Assembly: GCA_038320885.1 (NCBI GenBank)
Contig: JBBQER010000141.1
Location: forward strand, 1 to 7,403
DNA length: 7,403 nt
Origin: JBBQER01 sp038320885
Lineage (GTDB): Bacteria; Actinomycetota; Acidimicrobiia; IMCC26256; PALSA-610
Direction: 5' to 3'
This document shows positions 1 to 5,813 of this stretch, in pieces. Both the position numbers and the translations under genes were made by a program. A model generated the notes under the pieces. That model did no database searches. It was not told the DNA's origin and saw only the letters and a list, made by a program, of their open reading frames with translations. How positions within the stretch are numbered: position 1 is the stretch's first letter; each line of letters starts with the position of its first letter.

Positions 1-887
1 TCGTCGCCGCCGTCTCGGCGGCGGGCGTGTTGGGATCGGTCGGCGCAGCCACGATGGCATCCGACGAGCTCGATCGGGAGATGGCCGCGGTGCGCGCGGC
101 AACCGACAAGCCGTTCGGCGTCGATCTCCTCGCCGCGCTTCCGGAGCGGATGCTCGACGACGCGCACAAAGTCGTCTCGGGCGGCGCGTCGTTGTTCGTC
201 GCGGGGCTGGGTGTCCCGCGTGACGTCATCAAGATTCTCCACGACGGCAACGTCCTCGTCGCCAGCATGTGCGGCAAAGTGCGGCACGCGATCGCGGCGG
301 TCGAAGCAGGCTGCGACTTTGTGATCGCCCAGGGCACCGAGGCGGGCGGCCACACCGGAACCGTGGCGACGATGCCACTCGTCCCACAGATCGTCGACGA
401 GGTCGGAGCGCGTGTACCTGTGGTCGCGGCCGGGGGCATCTTCGACGGGCGCGGCCTCGCGGCCGCGATCGCGCTCGGCGCCGATGGTGTGTGGATGGGG
501 ACGCGCTTCATCGCCACTCCCGAGGCGCGCACCGTGAAGGGATACAAGGAGGCGCTCCTGCGAACCCCCGAAGACGGAACGGTCATCAGCCGGGGCTTCA
601 CGGGCAAGACGCTGCGCGCGGTGCGCAACGAGTGGACGCAATACATCGAGGACCATCCCGAGGAGCTCGCCAAGTTCCCCGAGCAGATGGCGCGCGCGGT
701 CCAGGCGAACGCGCTGCACCTCGGCGGCGACGAGAACGCCGATGTCGACCCCGACAAGGAGTGCTATCCCGCGGGTCAGGGCGTCGGTGCGATGCACGAT
801 CTCGTCCCGGCCGGCGACCTCGTGCGGCGGATCGTCGACGAAGCGGAACACGCGCTCGCCCGCGCCGCCAAGACCGTCATGGTCTGA
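1..887 (+). CDS. Nitronate monooxygenase-like FMN enzyme, 5' end cut by window edge
   Basis: This is the C-terminal 294 codons of a TIM-barrel flavoprotein of the nitronate monooxygenase (2-nitropropane dioxygenase) family. The family uses FMN and O2 to oxidise alkyl nitronates to carbonyl compounds and nitrite; some relatives are NADH:quinone reductases or enoyl reductases. Visible motifs are AQGTEAGGHTG (bases about 324-359), whose His (codon 351-353) matches the family catalytic base, and VVAAGGIFDGRG (about 420-455) followed by GADGVWMGTRF, which together form the FMN-phosphate site. The C-terminal helical region with GQGVGAMHDLVPAGDLVRR is typical of actinobacterial members. The reading frame is open to the window edge, and codons before the GTG at 27 already read like family sequence (VAAVSAAG), so 27 is not the start. 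I estimate 30-45 residues are missing. The next gene follows after 2 nt, so the two are probably cotranscribed. The family is clear; the substrate is not. Confidence 0.9.
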   Translation, partial: VAAVSAAGVLGSVGAATMASDELDREMAAVRAATDKPFGVDLLAALPERMLDDAHKVVSGGASLFVAGLGVPRDVIKILHDGNVLVASMCGKVRHAIAAVEAGCDFVIAQGTEAGGHTGTVATMPLVPQIVDEVGARVPVVAAGGIFDGRGLAAAIALGADGVWMGTRFIATPEARTVKGYKEALLRTPEDGTVISRGFTGKTLRAVRNEWTQYIEDHPEELAKFPEQMARAVQANALHLGGDENADVDPDKECYPAGQGVGAMHDLVPAGDLVRRIVDEAEHALARAAKTVMV

Positions 888-889
888 GC

Positions 890-2254
890 GTGACGCCGCG
901 CCTCCTGGTAATCGGCGGTGACGCCGGCGGCATGACTGCGGCGTCGCACGCCCGACGGCGGGTGGGCGTCGAAGCGCTCGAGATCGTGGCGTTCGAACGC
1001 GGCGACTACAGCTCGTACAGCGCGTGCGGCATACCGTTCTTCGTCGGCGGCGAGGTCACCGACATCGACGCCCTCATCGCGCGCTCTCCCGAGGAGCATC
1101 GCCGCAACGGCATCGACGTACAGATGCGCACCGAGGTCGTCGCCATCGATCGCGGCGCCCGCGCGATCACGGTGCGCGATCTCGACTCCGCCGCCGAGCG
1201 ACGCGAGCCGTTCGACCAGTTGGTGATCGCAACCGGTTCGTCACCGATCCGTCCGCCGCTTCCCGGCATCGAGGCGCCGGGCATACACGGCGTGCAAACA
1301 CTCGGCGACGGCGTCGCGCTGAGCGACGATCTCGCCCGTCTCGACCCTTCGAAGGCGCGCGCCGTCATCGTCGGCGCCGGTTACGTCGGGCTCGAGCTCG
1401 CCGAGGCGTTGCACCGGCGCGGGCTGCAGGTCGCCGTCGTGGATTCGGGCAAACAGCCGATGGCGACGCTGGACCCCGATATGGGCGCGTTGGTCGCCGC
1501 CGCCATACGCGGGCTCGGGATCGAGCTCCGCACGGAGACGAAGGTCGACGCGTTCGAGACGGGAGCCGACGGGCGCGTCTCGGGAGTCGTGGTCGGCGAC
1601 AGCACGCTGGCCGCCGATGTCGTCGTGCTCGGGCTCGGCGTGGAGCCCAACGCCGCGCTCGCGCGCGAAGCGGGAATCGAGATCGGACCCACCGGCGGCA
1701 TCACAACCGACCCTCGCATGGCGACGAGCACCGAAGGCATCTGGGCCGCCGGCGACTGCGTTCAGTGTCACCATCGGGTGAGCAACCGTCCCGTCACGAT
1801 CGCGCTCGGCACCCACGCCAACAAGCAGGGCATCGTCGCGGGCGAGAACGCGACCGGCGGCGACGCGAAGTTCGCGGGCGTCATCGGCACCGCGGTCACG
1901 AAGATCTGCGACTCCGAAATCGCGCGCACGGGTCTCAACGAAGAGGAAGCCCGGGAGGCCGGCTTCGACTTCGCGACGTCGACGGTCGAGCCGACGACCA
2001 GAGCGGGCTACTACCCCGGCGCCCAGCGCATCACCGTCAAGATCGTCGTCGAGCGCACGAGCAATCGGCTGCTCGGCGCCCAGATCCTCGGCAAGGAGGG
2101 CGCCGCCAAGCGCATCGACGTGCTGGCGACGGCAATCTGGAACGACATGACCGTCGACGAGATCGCCCAGCTCGACCTCGGTTACGCGCCGCCGTTCTCA
2201 CCACTGTGGGATCCGGTGCAGGTCGCGGCCCGCAAGTCGACGTACCAGTCGTAG
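890..2254 (+). CDS. CoA-disulfide reductase-like FAD/NAD(P)H oxidoreductase
   Basis: A 454-residue cytosolic flavoprotein of the single-cysteine pyridine nucleotide-disulfide reductase class (CoA-disulfide reductase, persulfide reductase, NADH oxidase). Domains in order: FAD Rossmann fold (GGDAGG, 9-14), the redox motif SYSACGIPFF with Cys46, the ATG motif (114-116), an NAD(P)H Rossmann fold (GAGYVG, 162-167), a second FAD motif (AAGDC, 286-290) and a C-terminal dimerisation domain. Cys46, Tyr374 (in GYYPG) and Tyr432 (in GYAPPFSP) line up with Cys43, Tyr361 and Tyr419 described for Staphylococcus aureus CoA-disulfide reductase, with the same 58-residue Tyr-Tyr spacing. Asp185 at the end of beta-2 in the second Rossmann fold suggests NADH preference (inference). 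No rhodanese domain is present. The GTG at 890 is chosen because the FAD fold begins within a few residues; it has no strong Shine-Dalgarno and probably relies on coupling to the gene ending at 887. The substrate could be CoA disulfide, another low-molecular-weight disulfide, a persulfide or O2. Confidence 0.9.
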   Translation: MTPRLLVIGGDAGGMTAASHARRRVGVEALEIVAFERGDYSSYSACGIPFFVGGEVTDIDALIARSPEEHRRNGIDVQMRTEVVAIDRGARAITVRDLDSAAERREPFDQLVIATGSSPIRPPLPGIEAPGIHGVQTLGDGVALSDDLARLDPSKARAVIVGAGYVGLELAEALHRRGLQVAVVDSGKQPMATLDPDMGALVAAAIRGLGIELRTETKVDAFETGADGRVSGVVVGDSTLAADVVVLGLGVEPNAALAREAGIEIGPTGGITTDPRMATSTEGIWAAGDCVQCHHRVSNRPVTIALGTHANKQGIVAGENATGGDAKFAGVIGTAVTKICDSEIARTGLNEEEAREAGFDFATSTVEPTTRAGYYPGAQRITVKIVVERTSNRLLGAQILGKEGAAKRIDVLATAIWNDMTVDEIAQLDLGYAPPFSPLWDPVQVAARKSTYQS

Positions 2255-2258
2255 CGCC

Positions 2259-3242
2259 TTACTTCATCTTGGCGCGTTCCTCTTCGAGGTCGCTCTCGTA
2301 CATCATGCGGACGAGGTCGGAGAACCCGACGCGCGGCTTCCAGCCCAGCACCTTGTGGGCCTTGGAGGCGTCGCCGATCAGGAGGTCGACCTCGGCCGGG
2401 CGATAGAAGCGCGGATCCTGTTGTACGAACCGCTCCCAGTCGTCGAAGCCCGCGCATTTGAAGGCGACCTCGAGCAGCTCGCGGATCGAGTGGGTCTCAC
2501 CGGTCGCGATCACGTAGTCGTCGGGAACATCTTGCTGGAGCATCATCCACATCGCCTCGACGTAGTCGCCGGCGTAGCCCCAGTCCCGCGATGACTCGAG
2601 GTTCCCGAGCGTGATGCTGTCCTGCAAGCCCAACTTGATGCGCGCGACCGCGTTCGTGACCTTGCGCGTCACGAACTCCAAACCCCGCTTGGGGCCCTCG
2701 TGGTTGAACAGGATCCCGCTGCTCGCGTGGATGTCGTAGGCCTCGCGGAAGTTCATCGTCGTGTAGTGCCCGAAGACCTTCGCGGCGCCGTAGGGCGAGC
2801 GCGGGTGGAACGGCGTGCGCTCCGTCTGCGGCGTCTCCTGCACCTTGCCGAACATCTCCGACGACGACGCTTGGTAGAAGCGGATCGGGTTCCGCTCGGT
2901 GCCACCGACGATCCGCACGGCTTCGAGCATGCGCAACACGCCGAGCCCGGTGATCTCCGCGGTGAGCTCGGCCTGCTTGAACGAGAGCTGCACGAAGCTG
3001 ATGGCACCGAGGTTGTAGACCTCGTCGGGTTGCACCTGCTCGACCACGGCGATGAGCGACGACAGGTCGCGCAGGTCGCCTTCGATCAGCTCGAGCGCGG
3101 GGTTCTCGTTTTGCACCATCTCGATCTTCGGGTTCGCCTGGCCGTGCACCAGGCCGAAGACCTGGTAGCCCTTGCCCGAAAGGAACCCCGACAGATGCCG
3201 GCCGTCCTGGCCGGTAATACCGGTGATCAGTGCGCGTTTCAC
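2259..3242 (-). CDS. gmd: GDP-mannose 4,6-dehydratase (divergent form)
   Basis: A 327-residue extended short-chain dehydrogenase that by homology converts GDP-D-mannose to GDP-4-keto-6-deoxymannose, the branch point to GDP-fucose, GDP-rhamnose and related sugars for surface glycans. The N-terminal GITGQDG motif (8-14) binds the cofactor. The catalytic set is complete: Ser126-128/Glu129 in ASSSEMFG, Tyr151 and Lys155 in SPYGAAK. Substrate-side family motifs are NHEGPKRG (180-187), VTRK (191-194), GNLESSRDWGYAGDYVEAMW (213-232) and RPAEVDLLIGD (281-291). Three segments deviate: the usual RR(S)S after beta-2 is replaced by LVHGQANPK (31-39), the usual NLAAQSHV reads NLGAISFV (77-84), and NHES reads NHEG. 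The GTG start at 3240-3242 has GGAG (3249-3252) 6 nt upstream. The gene lies 30 nt behind the DUF3151 gene. No GDP-sugar reductase, epimerase or glycosyltransferase lies in the window to indicate the end product. Dehydratase identity is likely; exact substrate is less certain. Confidence 0.88.
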   Translation of the reverse strand: MKRALITGITGQDGRHLSGFLSGKGYQVFGLVHGQANPKIEMVQNENPALELIEGDLRDLSSLIAVVEQVQPDEVYNLGAISFVQLSFKQAELTAEITGLGVLRMLEAVRIVGGTERNPIRFYQASSSEMFGKVQETPQTERTPFHPRSPYGAAKVFGHYTTMNFREAYDIHASSGILFNHEGPKRGLEFVTRKVTNAVARIKLGLQDSITLGNLESSRDWGYAGDYVEAMWMMLQQDVPDDYVIATGETHSIRELLEVAFKCAGFDDWERFVQQDPRFYRPAEVDLLIGDASKAHKVLGWKPRVGFSDLVRMMYESDLEEERAKMK

Positions 3243-3248
3243 GTTGTT

Positions 3249-3252
3249 CTCC
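3249..3252 (-). promoter_or_regulatory. Ribosome binding site of the GDP-mannose dehydratase gene
   Basis: On the minus strand GGAG lies 6 nt before the GTG at 3242-3240. It supports that GTG, which immediately precedes the KRALITGITGQDG cofactor fold, as the true start rather than a later ATG. Confidence 0.6.
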
Positions 3253-3272
3253 AGATGCCCGCCGGGACGAAG

Positions 3273-3707
3273 CTAGTCGGGCCGCCGGTCCCAGCCGGGG
3301 TCAAGTTGGTAGATGAACTCGTCGCAGCGGCGCGCCTCGTCGGCCTCACCGATCGACTCCGCGGCGGACCGCAGGCCCTCGAGCCCGCGCAGGAACCCGC
3401 GGTTGGTCTCGTGACGCCACCGGACGTAGCCGGAGCCGCGCCAGCCCGACTGCCGCAAGCGATCGAGACCCCGGTGGTAGGCGACGCGGCAGTACGCGTA
3501 GGCCTCTACGTCGTCGCGCGCGAGCTGCGCGAGACGCGCCCACGCGTCGAGGAAACGGGGCCACCGGGCGCATACGTCGGAGACCGCGTCACGGCGGCCT
3601 TCGACCGGACCCGCGAGCGCCGCGCGCAACGCGTCGATTGCGTCGTCTGGTTCAGGTTCGAGCACCGTTTCGGGGATACCGCCAGGAGTGAAGCCGACCT
3701 CGGTCAT
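3273..3707 (-). CDS. DUF3151 family protein
   Basis: A 144-residue soluble protein of the DUF3151 family, which is essentially restricted to actinobacteria and has no assigned function that I know of. The diagnostic block spans residues 69-107 and contains AYAYCRVAYHRGLD, then GWRGSGYVRW, then HETNRGFLR. The rest is alanine-rich helical sequence that resembles a short helical-repeat (TPR-like) fold; that fold is my inference. No signal peptide or membrane segment is seen. The ATG at 3705-3707 is used; it has no Shine-Dalgarno, but a TAnnnT box ends 9 nt upstream, so the message is probably leaderless or nearly so. A later GTG at codon 15 is a weaker alternative. The gene is first in a two-gene unit with the GDP-mannose dehydratase gene, and is divergent from the phosphatase gene across 61 nt. 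The pairing with a sugar-nucleotide enzyme may be incidental. Confidence 0.85.
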   Translation of the reverse strand: MTEVGFTPGGIPETVLEPEPDDAIDALRAALAGPVEGRRDAVSDVCARWPRFLDAWARLAQLARDDVEAYAYCRVAYHRGLDRLRQSGWRGSGYVRWRHETNRGFLRGLEGLRSAAESIGEADEARRCDEFIYQLDPGWDRRPD

Positions 3708-3716
3708 GAACGTTGG

Positions 3717-3722
3717 ATGCTA
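3717..3722 (-). promoter_or_regulatory. Candidate -10 box of the DUF3151 gene
   Basis: Minus-strand TAGCAT (3722 to 3717) fits the actinobacterial TAnnnT pattern and ends 9 nt before the ATG at 3707, which predicts a leader of 0-3 nt. No convincing -35 hexamer is visible; the expected position falls on the right arm of the inverted repeat at 3727-3745. Confidence 0.45.
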
Positions 3723-3726
3723 GGAC

Positions 3727-3745
3727 CCGACGATCGAATCGTCGG
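3727..3745. promoter_or_regulatory. Candidate operator: 8-3-8 inverted repeat between divergent promoters
   Basis: CCGACGAT (3727-3734), spacer CGA, ATCGTCGG (3738-3745) form a perfect 8-bp inverted repeat in the 61-nt gap between two divergent genes. It lies where the -35 regions of both candidate promoters would be. The half-site length and spacing suit a dimeric regulator. It could also form a small hairpin, but no T-tract follows and neither gene is converging here, so a terminator role is unlikely. The regulator is unknown. Confidence 0.45.
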
Positions 3746-3755
3746 AACCCGCCGG

Positions 3756-3761
3756 TAGGAT
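3756..3761 (+). promoter_or_regulatory. Candidate -10 box of the phosphatase-DUF3090-kinase unit (leaderless)
   Basis: TAGGAT fits the TAnnnT consensus and ends 7 nt before the ATG at 3769, the usual geometry of actinobacterial leaderless transcripts. A GGAG at 3763-3766 is only 2 nt from the ATG, too close to work as a normal Shine-Dalgarno, which favours the leaderless reading. Confidence 0.5.
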
Positions 3762-3768
3762 CGGAGCT

Positions 3769-4491
3769 ATGGCGCAACCGATGCACGGCTCGGCCGCGAC
3801 CGAGGTCGCCGACGCCGACGAGGCTCCGAAAACCGAGGAGCCGAAAACCGAGGCGAAGCCGCCCACCCGCCTCATCCTCGTGCGTCACGCGGTGACCGAG
3901 CACACGGGTCCGCTGCTCTCGGGTCGGATGCCCGGGATCGACCTCTCCGACAAGGGGGTCGGGCAGGCAGAGGCGGCTGCGATCCGGCTCGCGAAGCTGC
4001 CGATCGCCGCGATCTACGCGAGCCCGATCGAGCGCACCACGCAAACCGCGCAACGCATTGCCGAGTACCACGCGATCGACGTCTCGCCGCTGCCGGGTGT
4101 GATCGAAGCCGACTACGGCGACTGGACCGGCGCCAAGATCTCCGATCTCGCCAAGACCGACGAGTGGAGAGTGGTGCAGGTCGCGCCGTCACGCGCGCAG
4201 TTTCCCGGCGGCGAATCGATCCGCGCGATGCAGTCGCGCATGGTCGACGCGCTCGATGCCGTCGTCGCCGCGCACCCGCACGAGACCGTCGTGGTCGTCA
4301 GCCATGCCGATCCGATCAAATCGGCGATCGCGCACTACACGGGAATGCATCTCGACCTGTTCCAGCGCCTGCACGTGAGCCCGGCCTCCGCCACCGTGCT
4401 CGACTTCCACACCTACGGCGTGCTCCTGGTGAAGTGCAACGACACCGGCGGCCTCGACGACCTCCTCCCGGACCCCGAGGAGAAGAAATGA
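3769..4491 (+). CDS. Histidine phosphatase, MSMEG_4193 family
   Basis: A 240-residue member of the histidine phosphatase (phosphoglycerate mutase-like) superfamily, matching the actinobacterial MSMEG_4193 type as I know it. Catalytic residues are all present: LVRH with Arg39 and nucleophile His40, Arg89 in SPIERT, acid Glu113 in VIEADYGDW, and His179 in VVSHAD. A family-like C-terminus contains KCNDTGGLDDLLP. Length suits a phosphatase acting on small phosphorylated compounds or phosphoproteins rather than a full glycolytic mutase. Residues 1-32 form a charged, probably disordered tail with a tandem PKTEE/PKTEA repeat. The ATG at 3769 is chosen because the -10 box at 3756-3761 gives leaderless geometry; the only other upstream in-frame start candidate before the active site is the ATG at 3781. 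The stop overlaps the next start as ATGA (4488-4491), so translation is coupled. The physiological substrate is unknown to me; the M. tuberculosis relative I recall is Rv2135c. Confidence 0.88.
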   Translation: MAQPMHGSAATEVADADEAPKTEEPKTEAKPPTRLILVRHAVTEHTGPLLSGRMPGIDLSDKGVGQAEAAAIRLAKLPIAAIYASPIERTTQTAQRIAEYHAIDVSPLPGVIEADYGDWTGAKISDLAKTDEWRVVQVAPSRAQFPGGESIRAMQSRMVDALDAVVAAHPHETVVVVSHADPIKSAIAHYTGMHLDLFQRLHVSPASATVLDFHTYGVLLVKCNDTGGLDDLLPDPEEKK

Positions 4492-5015
4492 CCACCGATC
4501 CGATTGAGTTCGATCCCGTCGATGCGATCGGCGCGGGTGCGTTCGGACAACCGGGCGCGCGCACCTTCGTGATCCAGGCGCGCAAGGGCGGCGCCGTGTT
4601 GTCGGTGCTCGTCGAGAAGGAGCAGGTGCAGCTGCTCGCGAACGAAGCCGAGCAGTTCCTCGATCGCATCGCCGATGAGCACCCCGAGGAGCCGGGAACT
4701 TTCGGCGAGCTCGCGGGGAGCGGCGAGGTCCACGAGGACGAGCCGCTGTTCCGGGCGCGGCTCATCGGCATCGGTTTCGATCCCGAACGGTCGTTGGTGT
4801 TGCTCGAGCTGCGCGAGCAGGCGGCCGACGACGAAGACCCGCCGCCGGCCATCGAGGAGAGCGAAGGCCACGTGGCGCGGCTGTACGCCACCCGCCCGCA
4901 GATCCGGGCGATGCTCGCCAACGGCATCGTCGCGGTGACGTCGGGCCGCCCGAAGTGCCCGCTCTGCGAGTTCCCGATGGACCCCGACGGGCACATCTGC
5001 CCCCGGATGAACTGA
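4488..5015 (+). CDS. DUF3090 family protein with C-terminal CxxC-HxC motif
   Basis: A 175-residue soluble protein of the DUF3090 family, which co-occurs with the flanking phosphatase and kinase-like families in actinobacteria. It starts with the conserved aromatic/hydrophobic core (ARTFVIQARKGG, 24-35; LSVLVEKEQVQLLA, 38-51). A Glu/Asp-rich linker follows (about 112-127). It ends with CPLCEFPMDPDGHICPRMN, where Cys157, Cys160, His169 and Cys171 look like a zinc-ribbon half or knuckle. Metal binding is my inference from spacing. The ATG overlaps the previous stop by 4 nt (ATGA) and is preceded by AGGAG at 4478-4482 with a 5-nt spacer, so the start is secure. The function is unknown; its place between a phosphatase and a kinase-like protein suggests an adaptor or substrate role. 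The M. tuberculosis relative I recall is Rv2134c. Confidence 0.88.
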   Translation: MTTDPIEFDPVDAIGAGAFGQPGARTFVIQARKGGAVLSVLVEKEQVQLLANEAEQFLDRIADEHPEEPGTFGELAGSGEVHEDEPLFRARLIGIGFDPERSLVLLELREQAADDEDPPPAIEESEGHVARLYATRPQIRAMLANGIVAVTSGRPKCPLCEFPMDPDGHICPRMN

Positions 5016-5023
5016 CGCGCGCG

Positions 5024-5788
5024 TTGGCGGAGCCGGACCAGGGCCAATCCGAATCGGGCTGGCCCGTCGTCGATCCGCTCGACGATGACACCGCGTGCGC
5101 GGTGTTGCGCGAGGGCGAGGTCGAGGTTCTCGGCCGGATGCCGTGGTCGTCGAACGCGACCTTCCTCGTGTGCCTCTCGACCGGGAACGATCAGCTGCTC
5201 GCGATCTACAAGCCCCAGCGCGGCGAGCGCCCACTATGGGACTTTCCCCGGGGCACGCTGTGCGACCGTGAGGTCGCGGCGCGGGAGGTCTCCGAGGCGT
5301 TGGGCTGGGCGATCGTTCCCGACACGGTGCTGCGCGAGGGTCCGGCCGGCGTCGGCATGATGCAGCGCTTCGTGCACCACAATCCCGAAGAGCACTACTT
5401 CACGTTGCTCGCCGAGCACGGCGACGAGTTCCGGCGCATGGCCGCGTTCGACATCCTGATCAACAACACCGACCGCAAGGGCGGCCACTGCCTGCGCGCG
5501 ACCGACGGCAGCATTTTCGGGATCGACCACGGCGTCTCGTTCCACTGCGAGTGGAAGTTGCGCACGGTCATCTGGGACTTCGCGGGCGAGCCGATCCCGC
5601 CCGACATCTGCGCCGACCTGCACCGCTTGGCCGGCGAGCTACGCGGCGATCTGGACGAGCGGCTGGCGCCGCTGCTCGATCGCTTCGAGCTCGACGCGGT
5701 GCGCGGCCGCCTCGGCCGGCTCCTGCAGACCGGCGAATACCCCGACGCCGACCGCGACTACCACTCGTACCCCTGGCCGACGATCTAG
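5024..5788 (+). CDS. SCO1664-family kinase-like protein
   Basis: About 254 residues from the TTG at 5024, of the SCO1664 family, which has distant similarity to phosphatidylinositol 3/4-kinases and other atypical kinases. Kinase-like landmarks, numbered from that TTG: Lys63 in AIYKP (ATP lysine), the conserved block WDFPRGTLCDREVA with Glu83, the catalytic-loop-like NNTDRKGGH with Asp150, and the metal site GIDHG with Asp168. The C-terminus YPWPTI is family-typical. All expected catalytic residues are present, so an active kinase or nucleotidyl-transferring enzyme is plausible. The start is uncertain: no in-frame ATG and no good Shine-Dalgarno precede the conserved LREGEVEVLGRMPWSSN block. 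Options are GTG 4955 (a 61-nt overlap with DUF3090, unlikely), TTG 5024 (8 nt after the DUF3090 stop, chosen) and GTG 5102. Third gene of the unit; the M. tuberculosis relative I recall is Rv2133c. The substrate is unknown. Confidence 0.85.
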   Translation: MAEPDQGQSESGWPVVDPLDDDTACAVLREGEVEVLGRMPWSSNATFLVCLSTGNDQLLAIYKPQRGERPLWDFPRGTLCDREVAAREVSEALGWAIVPDTVLREGPAGVGMMQRFVHHNPEEHYFTLLAEHGDEFRRMAAFDILINNTDRKGGHCLRATDGSIFGIDHGVSFHCEWKLRTVIWDFAGEPIPPDICADLHRLAGELRGDLDERLAPLLDRFELDAVRGRLGRLLQTGEYPDADRDYHSYPWPTI

Positions 5789-5794
5789 ATCTAG
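5785..5794. repeat. ATCTAG tandem repeat / palindrome carrying a doubled stop codon
   Basis: ATCTAG occurs twice in tandem at 5783-5794, and CTAGATCTAG (5785-5794) is a perfect 10-bp palindrome. The first TAG is the stop of the kinase-like gene and the second, one codon on, is a backup in-frame stop. A third ATCTA forms the loop of the adjacent hairpin at 5795-5813. It is probably a chance product of stop-codon sequence. Confidence 0.5.
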
Positions 5795-5813
5795 CGCGGC
5801 GATCTACGCCGCG
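5795..5813. terminator. Possible bidirectional terminator hairpin between convergent genes
   Basis: CGCGGCG (5795-5801) and CGCCGCG (5807-5813) can form a perfect 7-bp all-G/C stem with a 5-nt ATCTA loop, located between the convergent kinase-like and receiver-like genes and overlapping the latter's stop codon at 5804-5806. No T-tract follows on either strand, so it would be a non-canonical terminator of the kind often proposed in high-GC actinobacteria. The position supports the call; G/C-rich stems are common here by chance. Confidence 0.4.

Noticed and set aside
269..889. Upstream extension of the reductase reading frame
   Set aside because: The frame stays open upstream of 890, but it overlaps the nitronate monooxygenase gene and is Arg-rich noise; the FAD fold begins right after the GTG at 890.
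2254..2275. GCGCC...GGCGC pair considered as a terminator between the convergent genes
   Set aside because: The stem is only 5 bp with a 12-nt loop and no T-tract, well within chance for this base composition.
1024..2406. A 460-codon plus-strand frame inside the reductase gene
   Set aside because: It is an Arg-rich shadow of the CoA-disulfide-reductase-like gene and runs past that gene's stop into the convergent dehydratase gene.
3727..3745. LexA/SOS box at the divergent promoter
   Set aside because: The arms do not match the actinobacterial GAAC-N4-GTTC type core.
2700..3758. A 352-codon plus-strand open frame antisense to the dehydratase and DUF3151 genes
   Set aside because: It spans two well-recognised minus-strand genes and their intergenic gap, its translation is rich in Arg, Val, Leu and Glu with no family motif, and long antisense frames are expected in high-GC DNA.
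3652..4071. A minus-strand frame crossing the divergent promoter region
   Set aside because: It overlaps the phosphatase active-site region and the DUF3151 start and shows no family similarity; the two -10 boxes and the inverted repeat explain the gap better.
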